Source: Breznakibacter sp.
GTDB lineage: Bacteria > Bacteroidota > Bacteroidia > Bacteroidales > Marinilabiliaceae
Direction: 5' to 3'
NCBI GenBank assembly: GCA_018055415.1
Contig: JAGPHP010000003.1
Coordinates: forward strand, 1-43,321
DNA length: 43,321 nucleotides
Under the pieces are notes generated by a model. The model made no database searches. It was not told where the DNA came from and saw only the letters and a list, made by a program, of their open reading frames with translations. Shown here in pieces: positions 25,188 to 33,380 of this stretch (the stretch's first letter is position 1; each line of letters begins with the position of its first letter). The translations under genes and the position numbers were made by a program.

Positions 25188-26714
25188 TTAATTTAATTTT
25201 GTATGTTGATAGATGTCGTATTTTTTTAGAAACTCTATCATGCTACTAATTTCTTTATATTTAGGTGTATCTTCTTTAAATACAGGGATAAACGAACGGA
25301 TTTCATTGTAGATGGCTTGAGATGATTTTGCCATTTTATTTTGAATTCCTAGGCAATCAACTGCTTGTGTTATGGCCAAAAAGTGAATGGCCATAACTTG
25401 AAATGAGTTTTCGATAACCGTTTTTGCTATTAAAGCAGAGTTGGTACCCATGCTCACGATATCTTGGTTGTCGTTATTATTGGGGATGCTGTGAATATAC
25501 ATTGGATTGCTAAGTGTTTGGCACTCAGCAGTTGTGGACGTTGCTGTGAACTGAGCTGCTTGTAGTCCGTAGTTTAGACCCAAAACACCTAGGTTTACAA
25601 ATGGTGGCAGTATGCCGTTAATTCTGTCGTGAAACAGATAGTTCATTTGTCGCTCACTTAGCATTGTAAGTTTTGTAATTGCAATTTTAAGTTTATCCAT
25701 CTCATACGAAACATAATCGCCATGAAAGTTACCTCCATGTAAAATGTTTTCAGTTTCAATATCGATAACCGGATTATCGCTTACTGAGTTAAGTTCATTG
25801 ATAAGGACTTTTTCGGCATTTTTAAGTTCATCGTAAACGGGACCTAAAATTTGCGGGATGCAACGTAGAGAGTAGTATGGTTGAACTTTATGTTTAAAAA
25901 TCTTTTCATTATTCACCTCGCCGTATAGTTCGCTTTTTCGATCTCTTACACACTGGCTGCCTTCGGTAAGATGGCGCATTACTTGAGCTACAACTTGTTG
26001 ACCTTCGTGATGTTTAGTGCCATTTAATATTTCAGACATAAAATCGTCGTAAGAAGCAGCAATTTCGTTCATCATAACGGAAGCCATTAAGCTCCATTTC
26101 AGTAATTTATCAGAATAGATGATATTTACCATTCCAATGCCAGTCATAAACGAAGTGCCATTTGTTAGCGCTAAACCTTCGCGAATATGAAGTTGTAGTG
26201 GTTTGATATTAAGTTCATCTAGTACCGATTTAGTATGTCGTAACTCACCCTTGTAGAAGACTTCGCCTTCGCCAATAAGCGTTAATGCGATGTGTGCTAA
26301 CTGTACTAAATCTCCACTTGCGCCAACGCTACCGTGCTGCGGTACAAATGGAGTAATATTATTATTAATGAAATTTTGTAATACGTCAATAAGTTCTGGA
26401 TGAACCCCTGATTTGCATTGTGCAAAAGTTTGCAGTCGGGCAATCATGGCTGCTTTTACATAAATAGGTGCAACAGGTTCGCCGGCTCCACTTGCATGTG
26501 AACGAATTATGTTGTACTGCAAATGTTTAAGCGATTCCTCTTCAACTCGGTACTGAGCCATTGGTCCAAAGCCAGTATTGATACCATAGATGACTTTGTC
26601 TTTTGAGAAATGCGTTAAAAAATCGTACGATTCTTTAATTCTTCGTCGTGTTTGTTGATCTAACACTAACTCACTATCTTTAAATAAGATATTGTAGATG
26701 TCGTTTAATTTCAT
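25188..26714 (-). CDS. Aromatic amino acid ammonia-lyase, tyrosine ammonia-lyase type
   Basis: This 508-residue MIO enzyme converts tyrosine to 4-coumarate and ammonia, the starter of flexirubin-type pigments. The MIO-forming Ala-Ser-Gly is at 132-134 (VGASGDLVQLA) and the catalytic Tyr43 lies in VIYGINTGFGPMAQ. From memory, long stretches match the characterised Flavobacterium johnsoniae tyrosine ammonia-lyase (TGFGPMAQYR, IGEGEVFYKGE, SIPNNNDNQDIVSMGTN). The selectivity pair is Ser-His (RSHASG, 72-73), the form found in that enzyme and in histidine ammonia-lyases, so automatic annotation may call it HutH. It is the first gene of the pigment operon, with a -7 box about 55 bases upstream. No other hut gene is nearby. 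Confidence 0.9.
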   Translation of the reverse strand: MKLNDIYNILFKDSELVLDQQTRRRIKESYDFLTHFSKDKVIYGINTGFGPMAQYRVEEESLKHLQYNIIRSHASGAGEPVAPIYVKAAMIARLQTFAQCKSGVHPELIDVLQNFINNNITPFVPQHGSVGASGDLVQLAHIALTLIGEGEVFYKGELRHTKSVLDELNIKPLQLHIREGLALTNGTSFMTGIGMVNIIYSDKLLKWSLMASVMMNEIAASYDDFMSEILNGTKHHEGQQVVAQVMRHLTEGSQCVRDRKSELYGEVNNEKIFKHKVQPYYSLRCIPQILGPVYDELKNAEKVLINELNSVSDNPVIDIETENILHGGNFHGDYVSYEMDKLKIAITKLTMLSERQMNYLFHDRINGILPPFVNLGVLGLNYGLQAAQFTATSTTAECQTLSNPMYIHSIPNNNDNQDIVSMGTNSALIAKTVIENSFQVMAIHFLAITQAVDCLGIQNKMAKSSQAIYNEIRSFIPVFKEDTPKYKEISSMIEFLKKYDIYQHTKLN

Positions 26715-26768
26715 AGTTTTTAGCCGAATACAAGCATCTCAACTGAGTGCCTTTAATAATTGCGACGG

Positions 26769-26776
26769 CAAAAGTA
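26769..26776 (-). promoter_or_regulatory. -7 box of the pigment operon promoter
   Basis: On the minus strand TACTTTTG matches TAnnTTTG and is identical to the amtB -7 box. Transcription would start near 26762, about 48 bases before the ammonia-lyase ATG. No clear -33 TTTG is present at the usual 19-20 base spacing, so the promoter may need an activator or be weak. Confidence 0.5.
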
Positions 26777-26871
26777 ATATTTTTAACCCTATAAATGGTT
26801 AGTTTAATACAGCTTTTTTATATAATTTAATTACAAGTTCAGTTGAAAACTTTCATTTTTTCATTATTACG

Positions 26872-27741
26872 TCAGTATGAACTTTTTTTAAATCCGAGTA
26901 AGTAGCCCCCACCGCCAGATCCACATAGTTTTAAATAAAATTCATCGCTGCGTAATCCCTCTTCCCATAGAGGTTTGATGTGTGCCGGTATTTGGGTGGC
27001 AAAATGTTTGAGCTGAAGTTCTGATAGTTTTTTTATCTTCTTAAGAAGTTGTTTGTTGGTTGATTGTGTAAGAATATTTTCGATTATAGCATCGACCAGT
27101 GGAGTAACCTGTTCACTTATAATGGTTTTAAATTCGTTTTTCAAAATAGCTTGCTTGAATGATTTTACCAACGGAGCCGTAGATGCAGTTGTTTTTGTAT
27201 CTACCAAAAAAAGTTCAACGCCCATTTTTGCTAGATTAATCTCTTTATCGATAATTGAGATGTTACTTAATGTATTAATAATTAGTGGCTTATTATGAAA
27301 AATAACTAAAGGATCGATACCCGAACTTTCGCCATGAAAATAGGATTCCATGAGGGCAAGTTCTTTTTTTTGAATCGCTAAATCGGAGGATTTCGTTATT
27401 CTGTAGCGCTGATATACGGCGGCAGCCACTGCTCCGCTGCTTCCAACCCCATAGCCTTGCGGAATATTGGACTTAAAGTAAATACCCTCTTTGCAATCAT
27501 TTATAAATTGAGCCGTATCAATGAAGGGAAATCGTTCATCTGTTGATAGATACTTGGCAAATTCAAGCAATTGTATATTGGAGTTGATATCGTCGTGTGT
27601 GGAGGCTTCCTTTTTTTGTTTAAATGTTCCTTTAAAAATTGGGAGAGGCATTGCTAACGCTTTAGACCCAACTAAGAGCGTATATTCGCCAAAAAGTAAA
27701 ATTTTTGCCGAAAATGCATGCTGACTGCTTAGACTACTCAT
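26872..27741 (-). CDS. mvk: Mevalonate kinase (GHMP family)
   Basis: The start at 27741 (MSSLSSQHAFSAKILLFGEY) overlaps the decarboxylase stop by 8 bases and gives 289 residues; upstream in-frame ATGs would add a non-conserved lead. GHMP motifs are visible: the N-terminal AKILLFGEYTLL, the phosphate loop PQGYGVGSSGAVAAA, the region HGESSGIDPLV with the catalytic Asp, and C-terminal LCGSGGGGYLLGF. HGxxSGxDP is typical of mevalonate kinase. It phosphorylates mevalonate made by the reductase two genes upstream of the decarboxylase. It is the last gene of the mevalonate set. Confidence 0.86.
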   Translation of the reverse strand: MSSLSSQHAFSAKILLFGEYTLLVGSKALAMPLPIFKGTFKQKKEASTHDDINSNIQLLEFAKYLSTDERFPFIDTAQFINDCKEGIYFKSNIPQGYGVGSSGAVAAAVYQRYRITKSSDLAIQKKELALMESYFHGESSGIDPLVIFHNKPLIINTLSNISIIDKEINLAKMGVELFLVDTKTTASTAPLVKSFKQAILKNEFKTIISEQVTPLVDAIIENILTQSTNKQLLKKIKKLSELQLKHFATQIPAHIKPLWEEGLRSDEFYLKLCGSGGGGYLLGFKKSSY

Positions 27742-28816
27742 TGCTTGTGGGTTGAGATGTGGCTCCTGCTCCAATGTGGTCGTAAATAACTCTTTGGTTG
27801 GCACATAGAGGTGCTAAATCGTTTTGAATGAACGATTTCACTTTTTTAAATATCTCTTCTGGGTATATGAGATGGATATTAGGTCCTGCATCTAAAGTAA
27901 AACAAATTGGAAAATTGGTAGTTGCTCTAAATTCTCTTATTTTAGATATTGCTTCGAGTGTTTTTGGAAGCATTAATGTATAGCTCGGATTTGAATTCAT
28001 CATTAATCCATGAAGTGTAAGAGCCTCATTTTCGGTTATTTGAATGAAAGTATCAAAGTTCCCTGATTTTAAACACTCTAAAAGCTCAATCGTATGTTCG
28101 TTTGCTTGTTGAATGCGCGCTTCCTTAAACGGATGGTTTTTCATGAGTGAGTGTCCCCGAGTACTTGAGGTACTTTTTTTATTAGGGTCGATGATAAGAA
28201 TTGTATCGTTGAGTGTATTGAAAATTGGGTGAATATCTTCGATTTCAATAGCATAGAGATTAGAGCTTGATGCGATGTTTTCATTTTTGCCCCACAAATT
28301 CCATCTCCCTTTAACAGAACGACATCCGCTACCAGAGCCCAAACGTGCCAGATGCGAAGCCATTTTATAATCGAGTTTAAGAGTTGGATCTATCTGATTT
28401 TGAATTTCTAAGAGCGCTAATGCAAGTGCAGCCATCGAGCTTGCCGAAGAGGCAATTCCGCTTGAGTGAGGAAAACTATTGCTACTCTCAATTTTAAGCG
28501 CAAATTCTTTTAAATAAGGCAGATCTGCCACAACAGTGTCGAGGTATTTGGTAATGCGTGTGGCAAAAGCGTCGTTACATTCGCCTTCAAAATAGAACTC
28601 CACCTCTAACGAATCGTTAAATTGTTTGCGTTCAGTCGCAGTAACTGTTGTTTGAGTGTAAGAGCTTGATAAAGAAAAGGATATGTTTGGATTTATTGGC
28701 TGTTGAAACCCCATTTTACCCCAATATTTTACAATAGCAATATTTGAGGGTGCTTGCCAATTTGCGATATATGTTCTAGCAATCTGTTTTTGTTCAATTT
28801 TGTCCGAAATCATCAT
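27734..28816 (-). CDS. mvaD: Diphosphomevalonate decarboxylase
   Basis: This 360-residue GHMP-superfamily enzyme converts mevalonate diphosphate to isopentenyl diphosphate. Diagnostic motifs are WQAPSNIAIVKYWGK (residues about 20-34), the phosphate loop SFPHSSGIASSASSMAALALAL and the C-terminal CFTLDAGPNIHLIYP, whose Asp is the catalytic residue of the family. Length matches bacterial and yeast MvaD. It is preceded by the GYDIA-type kinase and followed with overlap by mevalonate kinase, so the operon contains the lower mevalonate pathway in full if the GYDIA protein is the missing kinase. Confidence 0.93.
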   Translation of the reverse strand: MMISDKIEQKQIARTYIANWQAPSNIAIVKYWGKMGFQQPINPNISFSLSSSYTQTTVTATERKQFNDSLEVEFYFEGECNDAFATRITKYLDTVVADLPYLKEFALKIESSNSFPHSSGIASSASSMAALALALLEIQNQIDPTLKLDYKMASHLARLGSGSGCRSVKGRWNLWGKNENIASSSNLYAIEIEDIHPIFNTLNDTILIIDPNKKSTSSTRGHSLMKNHPFKEARIQQANEHTIELLECLKSGNFDTFIQITENEALTLHGLMMNSNPSYTLMLPKTLEAISKIREFRATTNFPICFTLDAGPNIHLIYPEEIFKKVKSFIQNDLAPLCANQRVIYDHIGAGATSQPTSNE

Positions 28817-28839
28817 AATTAAAAACGATCAGAAAAATA

Positions 28840-29760
28840 TTAGTATAGTGCTAACTCGTTAAATGAGAATTGAATGTTATATCCTAATTTCGCTAAATCA
28901 ATCTTAGCTTGTTGAGGGTTTGAACTTACTGCCATGGCAAAATCGCCCCCCCAAGCACCAAGAGATTTTAATACAACGTCTTTGATGGGGATAAGTTCAT
29001 TAATTGATGGTAAGTTTGTATAACTAGCAATCAGTGCTTCGTGTTGCAGAATATACTCTTGAAAGAGTGATGTAAATGGTGCGTTAATAATATGTTCTGT
29101 CAATTGGTTTGCTTTAATAATTATCTCAGGATTAGGCTTAATTTTGCTGTATTTGATGACTTCGGTATATGATTTTTGCTTTTGTCCCAAGTAAAAGAAG
29201 AAGATGTTATCACTATACTTGGGATTAAAAATAGTATTAGAGTACGTTGGTTTATTGTTTTCTAATTGGTATATGATTGGTTTGAAGGATGTTGCACACG
29301 CGATATCGTATCCTGATCCGCCAAAGGTGATCTCCAATAGTTTGAAAGGATCAATTTTAAGCCATTGTGCTATAAGGGATAATATAGTGCTACTACTCCC
29401 AAAACCCCAATCTTTTTGAAAATCAAGTTGGGTTATAATGCGTTTCCCGATGAAGTCAAATGTGTTTAATTTGCCAATAATTACAGCTGCTTCAATGAGT
29501 TTTTGAGTGGCTTCGGCCAAATAATTATTTGAAGCTTCAACAATAGCCAACTTACTATCAAATTTAACTCTAAACCAATTTTTATCGGGTAAGTTTGCGA
29601 TCCACTCAAGCTCTTTAGAATCATTACTCTCAACTGTAAGTGTTTGTCCATATTTTAGAGGTAATGCTAATGCTTTGGCGCCATGCAGAACAAGGTATTC
29701 CGATGTAATGAGGATTTTGCCATTTGCTCTAAAATGGAGTGGAGTAGGTTGATTATCCAT
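28840..29760 (-). CDS. GYDIA-family GHMP kinase, proposed phosphomevalonate kinase
   Basis: This 306-residue GHMP-fold protein has the N-terminal motif ANGKILITSEYLVLHGAKALALP, the phosphate loop DWGFGSSSTILSL and the family-defining GGSGYDIACATS. The C-terminal glycine motif is LGAWGGDFAMAV, a variant of GGxG. It belongs to a GHMP group found mostly in Bacteroidota next to mevalonate genes. It differs from the classic phosphomevalonate kinases of fungi and Gram-positives. Since the operon has a reductase, mevalonate kinase, decarboxylase and isomerase but no classic phosphomevalonate kinase, this is the obvious candidate for that step. It overlaps the HMG-CoA reductase gene by 8 bases. Confidence 0.88.
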   Translation of the reverse strand: MDNQPTPLHFRANGKILITSEYLVLHGAKALALPLKYGQTLTVESNDSKELEWIANLPDKNWFRVKFDSKLAIVEASNNYLAEATQKLIEAAVIIGKLNTFDFIGKRIITQLDFQKDWGFGSSSTILSLIAQWLKIDPFKLLEITFGGSGYDIACATSFKPIIYQLENNKPTYSNTIFNPKYSDNIFFFYLGQKQKSYTEVIKYSKIKPNPEIIIKANQLTEHIINAPFTSLFQEYILQHEALIASYTNLPSINELIPIKDVVLKSLGAWGGDFAMAVSSNPQQAKIDLAKLGYNIQFSFNELALY

Positions 29761-31054
29761 GAGTTTTACGGAGTTCAGTTAAGTAGTTTCTTACATCGTT
29801 ATAACTAACTGTTTTATCGGTAAAATGTTCGGTTGCGCAACTCTTTTCGCTACTATTTGCTCCTAATGAATTTAATATGTTTTGCAAATGTAATTTCATG
29901 TGACCTTTTTGTATCCCCTTTGTAATTAGGTTGGTAATGGCCGAAAAGTTGTTGGCTAAACCCACAGAAGCAGCAATGGACATAAGTTCTGTTGCAGATG
30001 GATTACCTAGGATTTCCAATGCGGTTTTAGCCATTGGGTGAGTTGAAGTTAGACCGCCAACAGTTCCTAAAGCGAGCGGTATTTCGAGAGTATATTTGAA
30101 TGTCTCATCGTTAAGTTCAAGTGTGGTAAGCGATTGGTACTTTTTTTTGTGCGATGCGTAGGCATGACCACCGGCTTCCACAGCTCTAAAATCGTTGCCT
30201 GTAGCAATAACTACGGCATCAATGCCGTTAAAAATACCCTTGTTATGAGTCGTTGCTCTATGTTTATCAACTGTGGCAATGTGTACTGCCTGAGAAAAAC
30301 GTTTTGCAAACAGATTGGCAGAAAGAGGGGCAGAGAGTTCCTGTAAATCCTCAATTTGGCATTCAACCCAACATTTTACTATGCAATTAGGGGTGTAATT
30401 GGAGAGAATAGCCATAATAGATGAACCCAAGTTTTGTTCATGCAATTTTTGGTCTAACACCAATTTCATTCTTTCTAAACAGCTGTTTATGAAGTTAGCA
30501 CCCATTGAGTTAGCTGTTTCAAAAATGGCTTGAATTTCAAATAGTTTTCCTAAATGAGGTTCGTGTTCAATTAAAAAGAGTTCTGTTAAGCCACCCCCAC
30601 GCGCTTTCATGCGTACTTCGATGTCTGCAATGGAATTTTTTAAATCCTCTTTCATTTCGTCAAACATCACAGATGCTTGCGAGGTGGTTCCATTAAATTC
30701 AAAGAAAACTTGTCCAACTTTTTCAATATCAATTATTCGGTAGTGAAAGCCTCCATTTCTCGCCCAAAAAGAGGCCGCTTTAGAGGCTGCTGCAACCACA
30801 GAGCTCTCTTCCGTAACCATCGGAACGGTATAGTGTTTATGACCAATAATGAAGTTTGGCGCTACACTAAAAGGAAGAGGGTAGGTACTAATTATATTTT
30901 CTGAAAATTCGTTGATGAGCGGTTGTTGGGTTGGATGTAGAAATTCATTTAAAGTGGGTATGATATTCCCCTTTAATCCATTAGTGTGGATGATGTAGTC
31001 AATTTTCTCTTCGCGTGAGAGTTTATGAAACCCTCTGATGACCGATTTTTCCAT
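29753..31054 (-). CDS. mvaA: Hydroxymethylglutaryl-CoA reductase, class II
   Basis: This 433-residue soluble bacterial HMG-CoA reductase interconverts HMG-CoA and mevalonate. Catalytic residues by alignment to the Pseudomonas mevalonii enzyme: Glu82/83 (PMVTEESSVVAAAS), Lys272 (HNKGIFNGID), Asp288 (ATGNDFRAVEAG) and His385 (QKGHMKLHL). The ENxxG-like SENIISTYPLP is present. Class II enzymes are often labelled degradative, but the downstream kinases and isomerase point to biosynthesis. It directly abuts the isomerase gene. No HMG-CoA synthase is in the window, so HMG-CoA may come from the leucine genes upstream. Confidence 0.95.
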   Translation of the reverse strand: MEKSVIRGFHKLSREEKIDYIIHTNGLKGNIIPTLNEFLHPTQQPLINEFSENIISTYPLPFSVAPNFIIGHKHYTVPMVTEESSVVAAASKAASFWARNGGFHYRIIDIEKVGQVFFEFNGTTSQASVMFDEMKEDLKNSIADIEVRMKARGGGLTELFLIEHEPHLGKLFEIQAIFETANSMGANFINSCLERMKLVLDQKLHEQNLGSSIMAILSNYTPNCIVKCWVECQIEDLQELSAPLSANLFAKRFSQAVHIATVDKHRATTHNKGIFNGIDAVVIATGNDFRAVEAGGHAYASHKKKYQSLTTLELNDETFKYTLEIPLALGTVGGLTSTHPMAKTALEILGNPSATELMSIAASVGLANNFSAITNLITKGIQKGHMKLHLQNILNSLGANSSEKSCATEHFTDKTVSYNDVRNYLTELRKTHG

Positions 31055-32053
31055 TTATCGCTTGATCTCTAAGTAGTTTTGGGCAAGTTGGTAACTCCAT
31101 ATTAAATTTTCGCAGTAGCTTCTTAGTTCCTCAATTCCTTTGGATGCAGGTGTAAGGAAGGCGCTTCCCATTCCGAAAATGGCCGGTATTTTGCTCTCCC
31201 TTGTTAAGAAGTATCCGTCAACACTATTGCTAATTCCGCCAGAGATAATTAGTTGTTGACACTTTATCTCTTTAGAATGTTTGTTGAAAATAGTATTTGC
31301 AAAATGTAACATTTCTGTAGCCGTGTGGCCACATTTGGCAAGAGGCTGGTAATTTTCTATACCAACATCGGAGCGGCGCTGCATCTCCAGATTTGCAAAG
31401 TTGGTACCTCCCAATGCTCCAAAATCGATGGCCTCAAGTGGTAGTTTAAGCAGCTCTAGCATGCTTTTAGGACCAAAGCCTTGGCCAACCTCTTTTACTA
31501 TGACACGCAATTTAGTCTGTTTTAGAAAGTGTTTTATGGTGTCGATTGGTGCATTTCTAAAGCGATCGCCACCTGGTTGAATGGCTTCTTGCAGTGGGTT
31601 AATGTGGATTATTAAACCATCACATTTGAGCGCACTAACAAGCGTTTCGATCTCTTTAACTCTTTTTTTTTCAATAAGTTCCTCTAATTGGGCAATGCCT
31701 AAGTTAGCATAAAAAGGAACGGTGTTTCCAATGATATCTCTTAAGTTAAAATCTTCCCATCTATCTTGGTTATCTAATAAAATACGACAAGAGCCTAATC
31801 CCATTCCAAAGCCAAACTCTTTACAGATGGTAGCAAGATTGCGATTAATATATTTTGCTTTATCTGCACCACCGGTCATGCTTGAAACCCAAATAGGATA
31901 TTTCATCTCTTTACCCAAAAAAGGGAAGGGGTGGGGAGCTTTGGTGGGGTGAGATGTGAGCATAGGCTCATAGTAGAAGCGGTTATCGGCTTCTGAAGAT
32001 GAGATGCGAGATTGGTTGGCTAATGTAATATGATCGTCTTTTCTGTTGGACAT
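31055..32053 (-). CDS. fni: Isopentenyl-diphosphate delta-isomerase, type 2 (FMN-dependent)
   Basis: This 332-residue FMN- and NAD(P)H-dependent isomerase converts IPP to DMAPP. The family start RKDDHITLA is intact, followed by PIWVSSMTGGADKAKYINRNLA, the substrate region IHINPLQEAIQPGGDRF (HxNxxQE motif), VIVKEVGQGFG and the FMN-phosphate region ISGGISNSVDGY with FGMGSAFL. It is the first gene of the mevalonate set, with a possible promoter in the gap upstream, and is followed without a gap by HMG-CoA reductase. Confidence 0.95.
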   Translation of the reverse strand: MSNRKDDHITLANQSRISSSEADNRFYYEPMLTSHPTKAPHPFPFLGKEMKYPIWVSSMTGGADKAKYINRNLATICKEFGFGMGLGSCRILLDNQDRWEDFNLRDIIGNTVPFYANLGIAQLEELIEKKRVKEIETLVSALKCDGLIIHINPLQEAIQPGGDRFRNAPIDTIKHFLKQTKLRVIVKEVGQGFGPKSMLELLKLPLEAIDFGALGGTNFANLEMQRRSDVGIENYQPLAKCGHTATEMLHFANTIFNKHSKEIKCQQLIISGGISNSVDGYFLTRESKIPAIFGMGSAFLTPASKGIEELRSYCENLIWSYQLAQNYLEIKR

Positions 32054-32105
32054 TTTAAGGTATAACTTTATTATTGATATAGATGGTTAGTTTTTCCAAA
32101 TCTAC

Positions 32106-32113
32106 CAAAAATA
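32106..32113 (-). promoter_or_regulatory. Possible -7 box for the mevalonate genes
   Basis: TATTTTTG on the minus strand fits TAnnTTTG and lies 53-60 bases before the isomerase ATG, in the only sizeable gap (95 bases) of the leucine-mevalonate array. No TTTG box at the right spacing is seen, and no terminator separates the leucine genes, so read-through is equally possible. Confidence 0.3.
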
Positions 32114-32148
32114 GTCTAAATCTGCAATGAATAATTTAATGTTGAGCT

Positions 32149-33288
32149 CTACAAAGAGCGGAAAATTACCATTTTTAACACTTCGCTGGTACCTTCGCCG
32201 ATGCGCAAAATTCTTTGATCGCGATAGAAACGTTCAATAAGTCGGTTTTTAAAGAGACCTGCACCGGCAAAAATTTGCATGGCACCATCGGCTACTTCAA
32301 AGGCAACATCCGAGCAGTATAGTTTTGCCATAGCTGCCTCTTTACCAAATGGTTGGCCATTATCTTTAAGCCAACAGGCTTTGTAAAGCATATTTTCGGC
32401 TAATTCAATTTTAAGAGCCATATCTGCTAGACTAAACGAAATTGATTGGAAGCTTGCGAGTGGGGCACCAAATTGTTTGCGCTCTTTAGAGTAGTTTTTG
32501 GCTTCGTTGAAGGCACCTTTTGCCAATCCTAAACCCATGGCGGCTATGGATAGTCGGCCTGAGTCGAGGGTCTCGAGCATTTGGGACATCCCTTTCCCTC
32601 TAGCACCTAATAGGTTTTCTTGCGGAACAGAAACATTATTAATCTCTACCTTTGAGGTGTCAGATGCGCGCCACATCATCTTTCCTTTCATGTTTTCGGT
32701 GGTGATTCCTTTTTCGGTATATGGAGCTAAAATGGTACTATACTCTTTTTTATCATCCTTTTCGCCGGTTATTGCAAGGAGGGTGATACCTGCAGTTAAT
32801 TTGTTCCCACCATTTGTTATATAGCGTTTGGTTCCATTAATAACCCATTGGTTATTTGTTAGTTGTGCCGTGGTTTCGGCACCTTTAGCATCACACCCCG
32901 CGTTCTCCTCGGTTAATCCAAATGCCCATAAATTTTCTCCGTTGCAAAGTTTTGGTAAAATTGCACGTCTTTGCGCCTCACTCCCAAATTTATAAATTGG
33001 TGCAATTCCTAATGAATTATGTGCTGCCATTGTAGCTGCCTGAGAGGCATCAATACGTGCAATCTCTTCAACCGCAATGATATATGAAAGAGTTGTAAGA
33101 CCTTGTCCGCCGTATTTTTTAGGAATATCGATGCCAAAGAGGCCAGCTTTTCCCATCTTTTGCGTAAGTTCTACCGAAAAAATCTCTTCGTCATCGAGTT
33201 GTTGGGCTATGGGAGCAATCTCTTTTTGAGCAAAACTCTTTGCAAGCTCTCTTATTTCGTTGTTTTCTTTTGTTGTAAATGGCCACAT
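32149..33288 (-). CDS. Acyl-CoA dehydrogenase, proposed isovaleryl-CoA step
   Basis: I chose the ATG at 33288 (MWPFTTKENNEIRELAKSF), which gives 379 residues, the usual length; earlier in-frame starts add 22 unconserved residues. It has FAD/substrate motifs LTEENAGCDAKG, RYITNGG and FGAPLASFQSI. The catalytic Glu is in the standard short/medium-chain position (RIGEGTSEVLK, Glu365). Isovaleryl-CoA dehydrogenases instead have Ala there and a Glu in the LDLERL segment, which here reads LDSGRL. By motif it is therefore short-chain or branched 2-methyl type, while its place beside methylcrotonyl-CoA carboxylase suggests it does oxidise isovaleryl-CoA. Electrons would go to ETF. Confidence 0.85.
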   Translation of the reverse strand: MWPFTTKENNEIRELAKSFAQKEIAPIAQQLDDEEIFSVELTQKMGKAGLFGIDIPKKYGGQGLTTLSYIIAVEEIARIDASQAATMAAHNSLGIAPIYKFGSEAQRRAILPKLCNGENLWAFGLTEENAGCDAKGAETTAQLTNNQWVINGTKRYITNGGNKLTAGITLLAITGEKDDKKEYSTILAPYTEKGITTENMKGKMMWRASDTSKVEINNVSVPQENLLGARGKGMSQMLETLDSGRLSIAAMGLGLAKGAFNEAKNYSKERKQFGAPLASFQSISFSLADMALKIELAENMLYKACWLKDNGQPFGKEAAMAKLYCSDVAFEVADGAMQIFAGAGLFKNRLIERFYRDQRILRIGEGTSEVLKMVIFRSL

Positions 33289-33380
33289 AAATTTATAAAT
33301 TTTGCTTAACGGGTTATAAACAACGGATGGCACGAATGGTTTTGTGAAAATCATGAATATTATTTGTGCTAATAGAAAAT

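Noticed and set aside
25188..26714. Histidine ammonia-lyase of a hut operon
   Set aside because: No hutU, hutI or hutG nearby; first gene of a pigment operon; motifs closer to the Flavobacterium tyrosine enzyme.
29753..31054. Purely degradative HMG-CoA reductase
   Set aside because: Class II enzymes can work in mevalonate breakdown, but mevalonate kinase, MvaD and IPP isomerase in the same operon point to biosynthesis.
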